From: Scheffersomyces stipitis CBS 6054
Lineage: Eukaryota > Ascomycota > Pichiomycetes > Serinales > Debaryomycetaceae
NCBI RefSeq assembly: GCF_000209165.1
Contig: NC_009044.1
Location: 1,116,001-1,180,000 of the forward strand
Direction: 5' to 3'
DNA: 64,000 nt
Both the position numbers and the translations under genes were made by a program. The notes below the pieces were generated by a model, which saw only the letters and a list, made by a program, of their open reading frames with translations, did not search any database and was not told the DNA's origin. Numbering within the stretch: the first letter of the stretch is position 1; each line of letters starts with the position of its first letter. Below, piece after piece: positions 1 to 9,179 of the stretch.

Positions 1-127
1 ATATAAACACGCGGGTATATCGTCGTTCACAAAGGGTTTGAAGCCGAGAATTATCTTCAACGTCCCCAGTACTGCTATCTCCTGGACCGCGTATGAGATG
101 GCCAAGGAAGTATTGTTGAGAAAGTGA
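1..127 (+). CDS. MRS4: C-terminal end of a mitochondrial carrier, MRS3/MRS4 (mitoferrin) type (partial)
   Basis: Reading from base 2, the frame stays open for 41 codons and stops at TGA 125-127. The peptide contains KGLKPRIIFNVPSTAISW followed by TAYEMAK. This matches the last transmembrane helix and C-terminus of the Mrs3/Mrs4 carriers, which bring iron across the inner mitochondrial membrane; yeast Mrs3 and Mrs4 have a very similar PATAISWTAYECAK segment. Only the C-terminus is inside the window, so the signature repeats and the substrate-contact residues cannot be checked. Another carrier of the same subfamily is possible. The gene is too short here to appear as a long ORF and was recognised from the peptide. 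Confidence 0.75.
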   Translation, partial: YKHAGISSFTKGLKPRIIFNVPSTAISWTAYEMAKEVLLRK

Positions 128-2159
128 ACTCTCTAACTGCTGACGATTTACGAAAAAGGATGCTACCTCTACACCTCTCATTTACATTTAGCTGTGTATT
201 ACTTGTACATATGTTTGCTTGAATCGAATCGTTCGGGCTGCTTTAGAGCTGTCTATCATCGTTGTAGTCGTGTAGTCGTTAATTCGTAAAATTATATGAG
301 ATTGCATGAGATATGAAAAGTATACTTTTCCATGAGCACAGATCGAATTCATATTAATTCACAATTCGCAATCCATTTTCTTGCTTCTATTCATGTCTGT
401 ATTGCCCGGATTAGGGCGTTCGCACGAGCAATATGGGCAATCTCTCTTGGCTGGCGTGAAAGTCTTTGGGCTACAAACAGAAATATCACACAAGATCCCA
501 AGAAGCCTAAGAGATTGAAAAATGCTTTTCTTGAGTACAAACGTTCTTCTTCCTCTGTTCGAAACAGAGCAAAGATACGTCTGATGCTGGCTACAATCAT
601 CTTGTATATCCTCATGAGCCCGTCAAGTTGTTGTTGGTGCCTGCCGCAAAAAGAACAAAGATTGATTTTTTATATTTATGTTGATAAAGTTGATTTTGAT
701 TGAGCCGCACCGCGAACCAAGTTAGGAACGGAAATGTAGAACATTAGGAAGACAAGAAGTTCAGTATCAAAGATGACCGATTAGTCTTTGCCACAACGAC
801 CAAATCAACTATAGAACCAATTTGTTTGCCAAAAAGAAAACCTAACTCATAACGATGATCGGTATCGGGTGCCTGGTCCAGAGAACCAAGTTCGCATATT
901 GCACTCAATAGCCCTTCCTCTTAGCGAAGGACCAACCATCCGCAGTGCCTTCCCATAACCGTTGCGAGCCTAAGCCCGCTACGATTGCTATTTCTGATGG
1001 CACCGCCCAGCGTTTACACGCCTGGAAGCTCTCAGGAGCAGTTGGTCGGTACCGACAATCTCTCGTTAACGAAAGTTGCAAGTACCGTGGATGGGGAGAA
1101 CCACCGAATTTCCCACCAGCGCTGACGACAATTTTAGCGAGAAAACGTCCTTTTGTGAGCTGGTAAACGCGAAACGGTACGAGAAAAGTCCACAGCAACT
1201 GTGCCAGATCGGCACATGCCACTTGCTCTAGAGTCGCAAAATATACTAGTTTAAACTGAAGAGACGATTTAATGGAATCCGTTTTTTTAAGGTTATCACC
1301 CAGATTCTAGATAGTTTCAACTGGAAATAACCGGAGATTTTAACCTTGGGCACTCTCCAAACGTTGGGTATGAAATCACAGTAAGATTTATACACTTTGC
1401 GATAAAGAGGTTAGGCTTCAATCGCAATAAGTGCCATTTCGCAAAACAAAATATGTACATATTTCAATGTGGTCTATTCATCAAATGTCCCCTATGCAAT
1501 TACTGGTTCTACCAATTTTCAGGTTCTTCAGGAACTAGAAAACTATTCAGAATCGTGATAGTGAATTCACGCAATTCTTCTCATACCGTCAAGTGAGTCT
1601 GCCAATCTCTTACGAATAGTGGCAACAGCAGGAAAGAAGCACAGCCCAGTTCGTATCCATTCAGAAAACTAGCAATCTACAGACTGCAACAGTAGTAAAC
1701 ATTATGACCATGGAAGCTATTATGTCATTTTCCGTCTTAGTTTATCTTGTTAAAAATTACACTTAGAGCCCAAATAACTGCGAAAGGTTCTATTATTCTC
1801 TGCGTCTGAACAATTGCCATTTGGATACCTATACAGAAATTTATAGCGCATTCTCAACAAATACTACCCTTCCAAGCTATAATAAATTTACAGTCTTGTT
1901 CTAAATGGCGACGAGCCAGAAAAGGAAAAAAATTACCCCATAGTAGTCGAGAGGGGTTGGGCTCATCTTCATATGCTGGATGCAAAAAAAAAATAAAGAG
2001 TGGGTGCCTACCTTTGAGATTGCTACGATTTCATTCAACTTCAAGATATAAAGTACAATGTCATTAGTGTATTAAGCAATCTTTACATTAAATATACCTG
2101 TCCCGGGGAATTAAGAATACAGTTACTCACAATGTAGTAAGAAAATATTCTCTCGTCGA
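128..2159. other. intergenic region, 2 kb
   Basis: Between the carrier stop and PEF1, which is transcribed toward this region. The short open frames here (for example 905-1222 minus) have no recognisable protein features. The one structured item is the decayed LINE 3' end listed separately. A run of A at 1985-1993 and AT-rich stretches look like ordinary yeast intergenic sequence. Confidence 0.7.
1275..1455 (+). mobile_element. decayed LINE 3'-end fragment, 5'-truncated
   Basis: The stretch aligns by eye with the 3' UTR of the intact LINE at about 25945-26100. Shared blocks include the 'ggttatcaccc' start (element: ggatatcacct), 'aagatttatacactttg' (element: aagatttatatactttg), and the terminal 'tgccatttcg' followed by A-rich sequence. 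Homology begins only in the 3' UTR, as expected for a heavily 5'-truncated insertion. The many substitutions point to an old copy. No coding sequence remains. Confidence 0.72.
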
Positions 2160-3380
2160 TCACGAGAGGTTACTCACTTCAAACAAGAAGTTGGAGAAGC
2201 TGATGGTGGCTTCGCCAGAAAGGTTCTTATCGTATCTCTTAAAGACATCGGTCAACTTTTTCAAGTAGACAAGCAACTCGATGAACGCATCAAACTTGAG
2301 CTTTCCTACACCTGTGCCGCTATCGTAGTTGCCCTCCTTGTAGCTAAATCTCAGGAACAAATGCAATACCACGTCGATCTCTAGTTTGTAGCCGATCTCA
2401 AGTAAGATCTTCTGGAACTCACCAAAGGAAATGTCACCCGACTTGTTGGAGTCGGCCTGTATGAATAGTTTCTTGTATGCTGAAAGGTACTTCCACAACG
2501 ACACAAACTGGTCGAAGTTCAAACTCTTGGACGGAGCATCAGGGTTGCTGAAAAGTTTGATCATCAACATTACTGTAGAAGATTGGAATCGAGTATTGTC
2601 AAAGTTCAATAACGCTAAAGAAAGCTCCTTGGCCGAAATTCTTCCTGAGCGATTCGTATCCACTTTTTCAAAAACGGAACGTAACTCACTCTCAAGCTTC
2701 TGCTTCAGGGTCTTCACCGTTCCTTCAGTCGCTACAGATTCTCTTGACCGATTAGACTTCTCGACTGTCCGCGAGCTGTTGCTGCTTACAGGCGGGGGTC
2801 TCTTGTGAACAGATGAAGGCGTGTTGGCCTGAGATGTGCCGAGCGTATTGTATTTTTGGCTCTGACTTTGGCTCTGGCCATACTCCTGGCCGTAATCCTG
2901 ATTGTAGATAGGCTGCTGGTGCTGCGGAGGTTGCTGGTGTTGTGGAGGTTGCTGGTGATGTGTCTGCTGTTGTGGGGGAGGTTGATAGACCTGTGGTTGA
3001 GCCTGATGGTGCACTGGCTGAGGCTGGTAGTACTGTTGTTGCGGTGGTGGGGCATACTGATGTGGTGGAGGTTGCTGGTGGTGCTGCTGTGGTGGCGGAG
3101 CCTGGTAGTGTTGTACGGGTGGCTGCGGAGGAGCCTGTGGATAGTACTGTTGTGGTGGTGGGGGAGCTCCATACTGTGAGTGCTGGTATGGTGAAGTCGA
3201 ATGGCCATTCTGATAGCCCTGGTGCTGGGGCGGGTAGCCCTGCTGTTGATATGAGCTAGCAGACTTTACTGGTGGACGGTAGTTATTGGAAGGTGGTTTG
3301 GAGGTCTTTTTGGGATGGGTATCCACAACATAGGCTGCTTGTTGTGGAGTAGGAAATGTCGGCAAATCATCGACTGGCAT
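2160..3380 (-). CDS. PEF1: penta-EF-hand calcium-binding protein, Pef1/ALG-2 family
   Basis: 406 aa. Residues about 1-170 are Pro/Gln/Tyr-rich low complexity (many QPP, HQQ and YQ units), typical of the N-terminal tail of Pef1-type proteins. The C-terminal half has a penta-EF-hand fold. The first loop reads DTNRSGRISAKE and the third DSNKSGDISFGE, both complete EF-hand ligand sets. The fourth is degenerate, and the last (DKNLSGEATISF) has an insertion. Family members bind Ca2+ and Zn2+, dimerise through the fifth EF-hand and act in cation-dependent signalling and budding in yeast. The ATG at 3380 is the first Met of the frame and follows no competing start. The last codons contain GTGAGT, a splice-donor-like string, so the annotated C-terminus could be wrong (see findings). 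Confidence 0.88.
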   Translation of the reverse strand: MPVDDLPTFPTPQQAAYVVDTHPKKTSKPPSNNYRPPVKSASSYQQQGYPPQHQGYQNGHSTSPYQHSQYGAPPPPQQYYPQAPPQPPVQHYQAPPPQQHHQQPPPHQYAPPPQQQYYQPQPVHHQAQPQVYQPPPQQQTHHQQPPQHQQPPQHQQPIYNQDYGQEYGQSQSQSQKYNTLGTSQANTPSSVHKRPPPVSSNSSRTVEKSNRSRESVATEGTVKTLKQKLESELRSVFEKVDTNRSGRISAKELSLALLNFDNTRFQSSTVMLMIKLFSNPDAPSKSLNFDQFVSLWKYLSAYKKLFIQADSNKSGDISFGEFQKILLEIGYKLEIDVVLHLFLRFSYKEGNYDSGTGVGKLKFDAFIELLVYLKKLTDVFKRYDKNLSGEATISFSNFLFEVSNLS

Positions 3381-4229
3381 GTTGCAAGGAAGGAAATGGT
3401 GTTCTGTGATTGGCTGATGATGTCTAACGTGTCGTAGCGTATGGATGTCGTGAATTCACGGCGCAAAACGAATTGTAGCTGGGTAGCCGTTGGTTCTGAG
3501 AAAGAAGAGTAGTTACTCATTGTTTTTTTGACAAGAGTCAGGTTCCCTTACTTCTCAAAATTCTAAATAAAAACCAGTGATTCCAACACGTGACCGCGAC
3601 TATTGCAACCAACAGTAAAGGCTGTTCTAGAAGTATGTATATATAGACAATCTGTACAAGCTTGTAGATACTTATTGCTTTGTTGGATATGTTGGGGATC
3701 CTATAAGCTTTAATTGCTATCTTGTTCGTGGAAAATGGGCTGTCTGCGTATATAGGGAGCCGCGGTATCCATCCCCATGAGGAAATGTATGCACCCTATG
3801 ATCTGATTTGTGAGGTATGGAATGAACAATATGACGAGAAGCGACAATAGAAGGATTTACGAGAAAAAAGAAGAATAATGGAGGTGTTCAATCCAAACAC
3901 AACGAACATCAGCGGAGATAGACGAGACATTTCTGATGGACAACAGAATATGGTTTGGTAACTATAGTTAACTAATGAGACTAAATGGAATAGTGGACTA
4001 TGCCTACTCCCAGCGCAATCAAACAATGGGCCATTTCTATGACAAGCACCGGACCGTCAAATATCGGAAATAGCTTCGTCTTACCGTCATAGCCTGATAG
4101 ACTCTACTATGCCCACTTATACAATGTGTTTCCTTTTATTAAAAAGTATACAAATATTTAAAGCACAAATTAAAATTAACCTAGAATATCATAAAGATAT
4201 GATTTGAATAGTAGAATGCACTAAGTAAT
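3381..4229. other. intergenic region between PEF1 (5' side) and RPS10 (3' side)
   Basis: About 850 bp holding the PEF1 promoter and the RPS10 terminator. A CACGTG E-box lies at 3587-3592, about 210 bp upstream of the PEF1 ATG. A T-rich stretch follows at about 3522-3530. No convincing gene. Confidence 0.6.
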
Positions 4230-5121
4230 TTAATCTCTGGCTCTTCTTCTGTATTCACCACCACCAACTCTTCTTGGGCCACCTCTGGCGATTCTTGGTC
4301 TTTCAGCTGGAGCAGTCTTCAATCTGGTCAAAGGCAAGATACCTTCTGGGATGTTCAATTCGGTTCTCAAGAATTCGACACCTTCGTCAGTCAAGGTGTA
4401 GTAGTAGTATTGCCACGAGAATTGAGTCTTAACGTAACCCTTGGAGGTCAAGGATTGCAAAGCCTTGATGACGAACAAGTTCTTAGTGTCAATTTCTTCA
4501 TGCTTTGGTTGGTTGAAGTCCTTCTTGGCAACAACGACACCTTCTATAAAATGTGTTAGTACTATTTCTATCAACAAATATTAAAGCTGGGGACGGTTTT
4601 TGATGTTTCGAGAATGAAATGAAAATGATTTACAAAGCAAACTTGATGACGGTGGATACTTGTTGGAATTAGTAGAATTATGTGGATCATTCGTAGAAGA
4701 GACTTCATCGTCTGGAAACTGAACATTTAAATTGAAATCTGATGGTGATAATAGTTCACGATGAATATAAAGGGCCATTATGTTCTAGGCAACACTAGTC
4801 TACGCTGTTGTCTCCCTGGTATGGGGATTCTTCACATCTGTCTCTACGTCCTGATACTCTTTTTGAGTCCGGGATGAGCCTTGAAAACTGCCCATGTTGT
4901 CTGGATAACTTGCAAATTGTAGGGGCCACACTGTTATGATTGAAGGATATAGGATTACTGGACTTAATCTTCTATTTTCAGTGATTTTTTGTTGTATTTC
5001 AATTGGACATCTATTCATCATTCTCGAATGCATTTAACCGTACAACGCTCTGAAAGCAGCGGTACATACCTTGGAAGAGGTATTGGTGGATCTTCTTTCT
5101 TTCTTCTCTTGGAATAAGCAT
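4230..5121 (-). CDS. RPS10: 40S ribosomal protein eS10 (two exons)
   Basis: Exon 1 is 5121-5070 (52 nt) and encodes MLIPREERKKIHQYLFQ plus one base. Exon 2 is 4543-4230. Joining them restores LFQ-E-GVVVAKKDF, the conserved eS10 core, followed by KHEEIDTKNLFVIKAL and FSWQYYYYTL. The product is 121 aa and basic at the C-terminus (RRRARD), close to the usual yeast length. It is a small-subunit protein near the beak, at the mRNA entry side. The intron starts GTATGT, has a perfect TACTAAC branch site and ends TAG. A single-exon reading of this locus would give a wrong N-terminus (MLIEIVLTHFI, translated from intron). The promoter has a CACGTG box and a Tbf1-like palindrome, listed separately. Confidence 0.96.
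4544..5069 (-). other. RPS10 intron, 526 bp
   Basis: The donor GTATGT is at 5069-5064 and the branch sequence TACTAAC lies at about 4560-4554, shortly before the acceptor TAG that ends at 4544. It falls after the first base of a Glu codon (phase 1). Two ORFs inside it (4581-4778 and 4800-5033, minus) are most likely chance. I found no convincing box C/D snoRNA in it. Confidence 0.93.
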
Positions 5122-5390
5122 GTTGGATACTATTACTGTTATGAACTGATTAAAACAAAAGAGGTTCAAACAACTTTTAATGTATGTTCCTAAAAGTCAA
5201 AAATTTTTTTCACTATGGTGAAAATTTCCTCTCTCCCAGAGTGAGACAACGGACTCCACCGCCAGACGCTCTTTGAGTGAGGTCTACGTGTACTGTGTAT
5301 AGAATACAGGAGTGTGTACAGAATTAATTGTATATGCAGTGTTATTTGTGTGTTCATGTACAGAGGATGGACATTAGAATATTTCGATTT

Positions 5391-5396
5391 CACGTG
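5391..5396. promoter_or_regulatory. Cbf1-type E-box (CACGTG) in the RPS10 promoter
   Basis: CACGTG lies 270 bp upstream of the RPS10 ATG and 14 bp from the Tbf1-like palindrome. In Candida albicans, ribosomal-protein promoters are bound by Cbf1 and Tbf1, so the pairing makes this site likely functional. Confidence 0.65.
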
Positions 5397-5410
5397 AGTT
5401 GTACACTTCA

Positions 5411-5426
5411 TAGGGCTCAAGCCCTA
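5411..5426. promoter_or_regulatory. Tbf1-like palindrome in the RPS10 promoter
   Basis: The sequence TAGGGCTCAAGCCCTA is a near-perfect inverted repeat (TAGGGCT / AGCCCTA). It matches the palindromic Tbf1 element reported for ribosomal-protein genes of Candida, the clade where Tbf1 does the job that Rap1 does in Saccharomyces. Confidence 0.75.
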
Positions 5427-5816
5427 GTACCATAAATGTAAACGACGGCTAAAATTGCTGCTGGAGATCTCCTCCACTGTATACATTACTTGACTTCATT
5501 TACTACATAGATTCGTGAATACCATGTTCTAGTGTATTTTGTTTGTATCAACATACTACTTTTGTTTATTCATATTCTGTAAGTCGTCGGCGTATCCGTC
5601 TAAGACTATTCTATAATAATTTGATTTATTGTGCGGTACTCTAGACGAACTCGAGATTATACTTGCAGATCGACAATTTCGCAGCCATGGCTACCCACTA
5701 CCTAACTCTATCCTCTGCTACGTGAACTGTTCTTACAATTAGTATTGTTTATTAACTATGGTTACATTAAGATTAATTAAATTAGGTTCAAGTTTGAGTG
5801 CTTCGATTAGCAGTGT

Positions 5817-7664
5817 TTACTGCTTCTCGCTGTTCTTCTTAAAGTTCAACGAGTTTTTGATGTAGCCACCAAGAGATTCGTTGTTGTCAGCCTTCTCGAT
5901 GTCCTTGTTACTCTGGTTGTCATTAAGCTTGTGGTCTCTCAAGAATAAACCAGCAAACAACATTGGAACACAGAACACCAAAGGAATGATGATCAACAAT
6001 CTCTGCAACTCTCTGTAGGCGGCGACAACATCTTGTCTTTCAGGAGTGTCCCAGGTGTACTTGATGATGAAAGTGTATGGGTCGGTGTATGCAGCCAAAG
6101 CCAATTCAGCATTGCCCAACTTGTCCAACAACTTATCGTACAAAGCTTGGGTCCATACAGCACCAGCAACAGAAGAACCAGCGGCGTAACCAATTCTGTA
6201 GACGGTCAAACCCAACGAGATGATCACGGCCATATGCTCGTGAGTAGTACAAGTTTGCATGGAGACGTTGACTGGGTATGAGAAGAAGGTAGTACCGAAA
6301 CCCATCAAACAGACACCACCAATGATACCTGCGGTAGCACTGGTACCAGATCTGAAGTGCAACAATATACCCAAGGAAACCATCCAAATGGCACAACCAA
6401 AAATGATGAATCCCTTCAATCTTCTCCACTTGACCACGAACAAACCAAAGAAGACACCACCGATGACAGAAACGAACGATGACAAGGAAGTGATTCTGGT
6501 AGCAGACTTCTGAGTTTCGTCAACAGCAACCAACAAAACAGCGTATAAGTAAGATGATTCAATGGCAGAGATGAAGTTCAACAAGAATGAAATCACCAAA
6601 GCAGCCCACACTCCTCTGTCCTTCAACAAATGGAAAGGAGCAATTGGATGTCTGGCACCATAGGATTCCCAGAAACCGAAGACTGGGAGTAAAAGACCAC
6701 CAATTACGATAGGAGCAATGATGGAGCCATCCTGCCATTTGGACTTGACACCACCAGCAATAGTCAAAGGAACCAAAAGACATCCAAGGCAGACAATCAA
6801 CAAGAGTAAACCGATGATGTCCAATTTCCAGAACAAGTAGACGGCAAAGCCGACAGGACCCAACTCTTGGAACTTGGTTTGTCTTATCCTGAATTGTCTC
6901 CATTCTTCAGTTCTACCAGCCAACCATCTCATGTGGAGCATGCAACCGATCATTGGAAGACAGAGCAATGGGAAAATGAAGGCCCACATACCGATAGCCC
7001 ACGACCAGTCCATTCCAAGAGCCGAGGTCACGTCACCGGAAATCCAGGTGTTGATGATGAAAGGGAACGTTGGCACGAACAAGTAGAACAATCTCCACTT
7101 CAAACTGGAGAAATCGGCCAAGATACACATGATGATCAAAATAACACCAGTGTAACCTATCTGGTAGAAGACAGAACCAGCAGCGTATATCTGAACACTC
7201 TTAGACTGCGATTCGATAATCGTACCAACGACGTAGAACACGATGGAGACAATGAAGAGCTCAAATCTTCCGAACACATCCGACAATCTGGCGTAAACAG
7301 GCTGACAAGCAGCAGCAGCAACAGCAGTGACAACACCAATGGTAGTCAACAAAGAGTGTTCAGCATACGAAGCAGTAGCATAACCAGTGAAAACATATCT
7401 GATTTGACCATCCAAACCGTAACCGTAACCAACCAAAAAGGCAGAGAACAACAAAATAGCTTGGTAATACCATTTTCCAGCCCATTGAGCTGCGATGATT
7501 TCAGCCTTCAAGACCCCAATGGACTTTTCTTCGACTTCAGAGCTAGCATCTTGAACGTCATTGCTGACATCCAACGATTCCTTTGTGGCTGTATCGTCAG
7601 ATAAGCTCTTGTGGACCTCGGCAGAAACGTGACGTTCCAAGGTGTCTCTATGAATATCACTCAT
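5817..7664 (-). CDS. SIT1: siderophore-iron transporter of the MFS ARN/SIT family
   Basis: 615 aa with 14 predicted membrane spans, the number typical of the siderophore-iron family. A long hydrophilic N-terminus (about 65 aa) is followed by KWYYQAILLFSAFLVGYGYGLDGQ, the conserved first span. Family blocks include ARLSDVFGR (the MFS A-motif) and FIINTWISGDVTS. It would import ferric siderophores by proton symport at the plasma membrane or endosome. The ATG at 7664 is the first of the frame. A GATA site and a TATATAAG box (about 90 bp upstream, minus strand) lie in its promoter. CTG-clade yeasts often have several ARN paralogues, so the exact orthologue (SIT1, ARN1 or another) and the siderophore used cannot be told from sequence. 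Confidence 0.88.
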   Translation of the reverse strand: MSDIHRDTLERHVSAEVHKSLSDDTATKESLDVSNDVQDASSEVEEKSIGVLKAEIIAAQWAGKWYYQAILLFSAFLVGYGYGLDGQIRYVFTGYATASYAEHSLLTTIGVVTAVAAAACQPVYARLSDVFGRFELFIVSIVFYVVGTIIESQSKSVQIYAAGSVFYQIGYTGVILIIMCILADFSSLKWRLFYLFVPTFPFIINTWISGDVTSALGMDWSWAIGMWAFIFPLLCLPMIGCMLHMRWLAGRTEEWRQFRIRQTKFQELGPVGFAVYLFWKLDIIGLLLLIVCLGCLLVPLTIAGGVKSKWQDGSIIAPIVIGGLLLPVFGFWESYGARHPIAPFHLLKDRGVWAALVISFLLNFISAIESSYLYAVLLVAVDETQKSATRITSLSSFVSVIGGVFFGLFVVKWRRLKGFIIFGCAIWMVSLGILLHFRSGTSATAGIIGGVCLMGFGTTFFSYPVNVSMQTCTTHEHMAVIISLGLTVYRIGYAAGSSVAGAVWTQALYDKLLDKLGNAELALAAYTDPYTFIIKYTWDTPERQDVVAAYRELQRLLIIIPLVFCVPMLFAGLFLRDHKLNDNQSNKDIEKADNNESLGGYIKNSLNFKKNSEKQ

Positions 7665-9179
7665 GTTCTGTTATATGTAGTGTGATATGAGAGTTATAGC
7701 GACAACTTTGCTACTACTGTAAGTCCAACTATGTGGGAATGCAAGCTCCTTATATAGAACCGGTCAGATTTTGCATTCCCTGCAATTGACTATTTTTCCG
7801 ATGCCTCTCCAGCTGTGGAATAAGGATCATCTACAGTTATCAGATTAATCAATCTCATCTCCGTGTATATAAAATTTTGAGGTGATTATTTTCACGAATT
7901 ATTTTCTAGATTTTTTTTTCTTTTGTAGCTGGTATAATCTTCGGTGGATTTTTTTGCTTGGACTTGAAATCTGCACCAATTTCCGTTGCGACAGATTTCT
8001 TGGGTCTGCGGCAGCACCTGAGATTCAATCGTAAAGAGAATCAAAGCCCGCACAATTGACTCACAAGGAAGAACACTGAGAAGATTCGATTCATACAGTG
8101 GGGTCTTGTTCGTTGTACTTGTCAAGATGTACTAATCTCAGGATGCTGAGGGGGTTGATTCGTCAATCAGTGACAATTGCTAGCTTGTGACAATACAACT
8201 GGGCTTGTGCATCAGAGGCCGTTCGGCCTACATAGGCTTTCCCTATTCTGGCAGACAAAGCCGCACTGTATGATGAATGCAAGCAGAGAATACGGCGCTG
8301 TACTGCCAAATATGCCAAGAACATGAAATTTTTTCTATTTACTAAATTAATACACAAACCATTGTCCCTATTGGTGATGGTTTCCGAACTCGAAATAAAA
8401 ACCTGAGGTACTCGGCTTTCATTGGCTGTACAATCTCCTGCTCATCGCAGGGGGCCTGCAAAAGCCTATTTTCGTATCACATATCCTTTTAGGAATTCGT
8501 TTTGGCCTGCCGTTATGATTCCGAAATATCAGGGCTCAGGGAATGATATTGTCTCGATCGTATCTCATACTCTTTCCGGGATCATCGGTCTCGATTTCGT
8601 TCTGGATCACCTTAGCAACTGGTTCCGCCTTTGAACGTCTTTTTTCTGAAAGGCTATTATCCTTTCTCTTCGGCGCCGTTATACTCTTGAAGGCAATACC
8701 GTAATGATGCTTCTGTGTGCTCGTATCGACATGACTCTATTTACAATTTGCCATATTGTCTCCTCAAGTTGCCCCTAACAAGAAAAATGGGATAAACATT
8801 CTCCCCTCCATGGCCTGTATGGCAATTCAAGAAAAAAATACATTTCCGCTTCTGTTCCACAACAGTTCATTTTTTCTTTGTCTCTGGTTTTAGACTTTGC
8901 AATCGGAACGCACCTGAAAAATAAAGCTAAAAGTCAAATATCCTAAATCGATTGATGAATCGACGTACATGTCAAGTAACTAATGCAAAGGAAGTAATTG
9001 TATAAGTATGTCTATTTGTCGGATTGTGTATTTTACTGGAAATGTACGTTTATTACTTTCACATGAATACAGCACTAATTGCTCCATGTTGTTTCTTTAA
9101 ATTAGTGGGCTAATTATGCAGCGATCTACTTTATCAGATAAAAATTGCTCGTCACTGTACAAGAAGGAAATGTACCAAA
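7665..9179. other. intergenic: SIT1 promoter and BLM10 3' flank, 1.5 kb
   Basis: The SIT1-proximal 200 bp contains the TATA-like box and the GATA site. The rest has only short unconvincing frames (for example 8422-8634 plus) and T-rich tracts. The size is large for this genome, fitting a strongly regulated promoter. Confidence 0.55.
7837..7845 (-). promoter_or_regulatory. iron-responsive GATA site ATCTGATAA upstream of SIT1
   Basis: On the minus strand the bases read ATCTGATAA, a full match to ATCWGATAA, the extended site of fungal iron-repressor GATA factors (SreA/Fep1/Sfu1). It lies about 173 bp upstream of the siderophore transporter ATG. Repression in iron-replete cells is inferred from the family. 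Confidence 0.7.

Larger units (their letters stand above)
5122..5816. other. intergenic: RPS10 promoter and SIT1 3' end
   Basis: About 700 bp. The proximal half holds the RPS10 regulatory sites. The distal half is AT-rich and must contain the SIT1 terminator. No gene seen. Confidence 0.6.

Noticed and set aside
905..1222. 105-codon minus-strand ORF near the LINE fossil
   Set aside because: Composition is not protein-like, no conserved feature, and the opposite strand is equally open.
4970..5040. Possible snoRNA in the RPS10 intron (ATGATGA, then CTGA on the minus strand)
   Set aside because: Only 34 nt separate the boxes and no terminal stem is visible.
6867..7604. 245-codon plus-strand ORF over SIT1
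   Set aside because: Antisense shadow of the SIT1 coding frame; repeats of polar residues follow from the codon pattern of the transporter.
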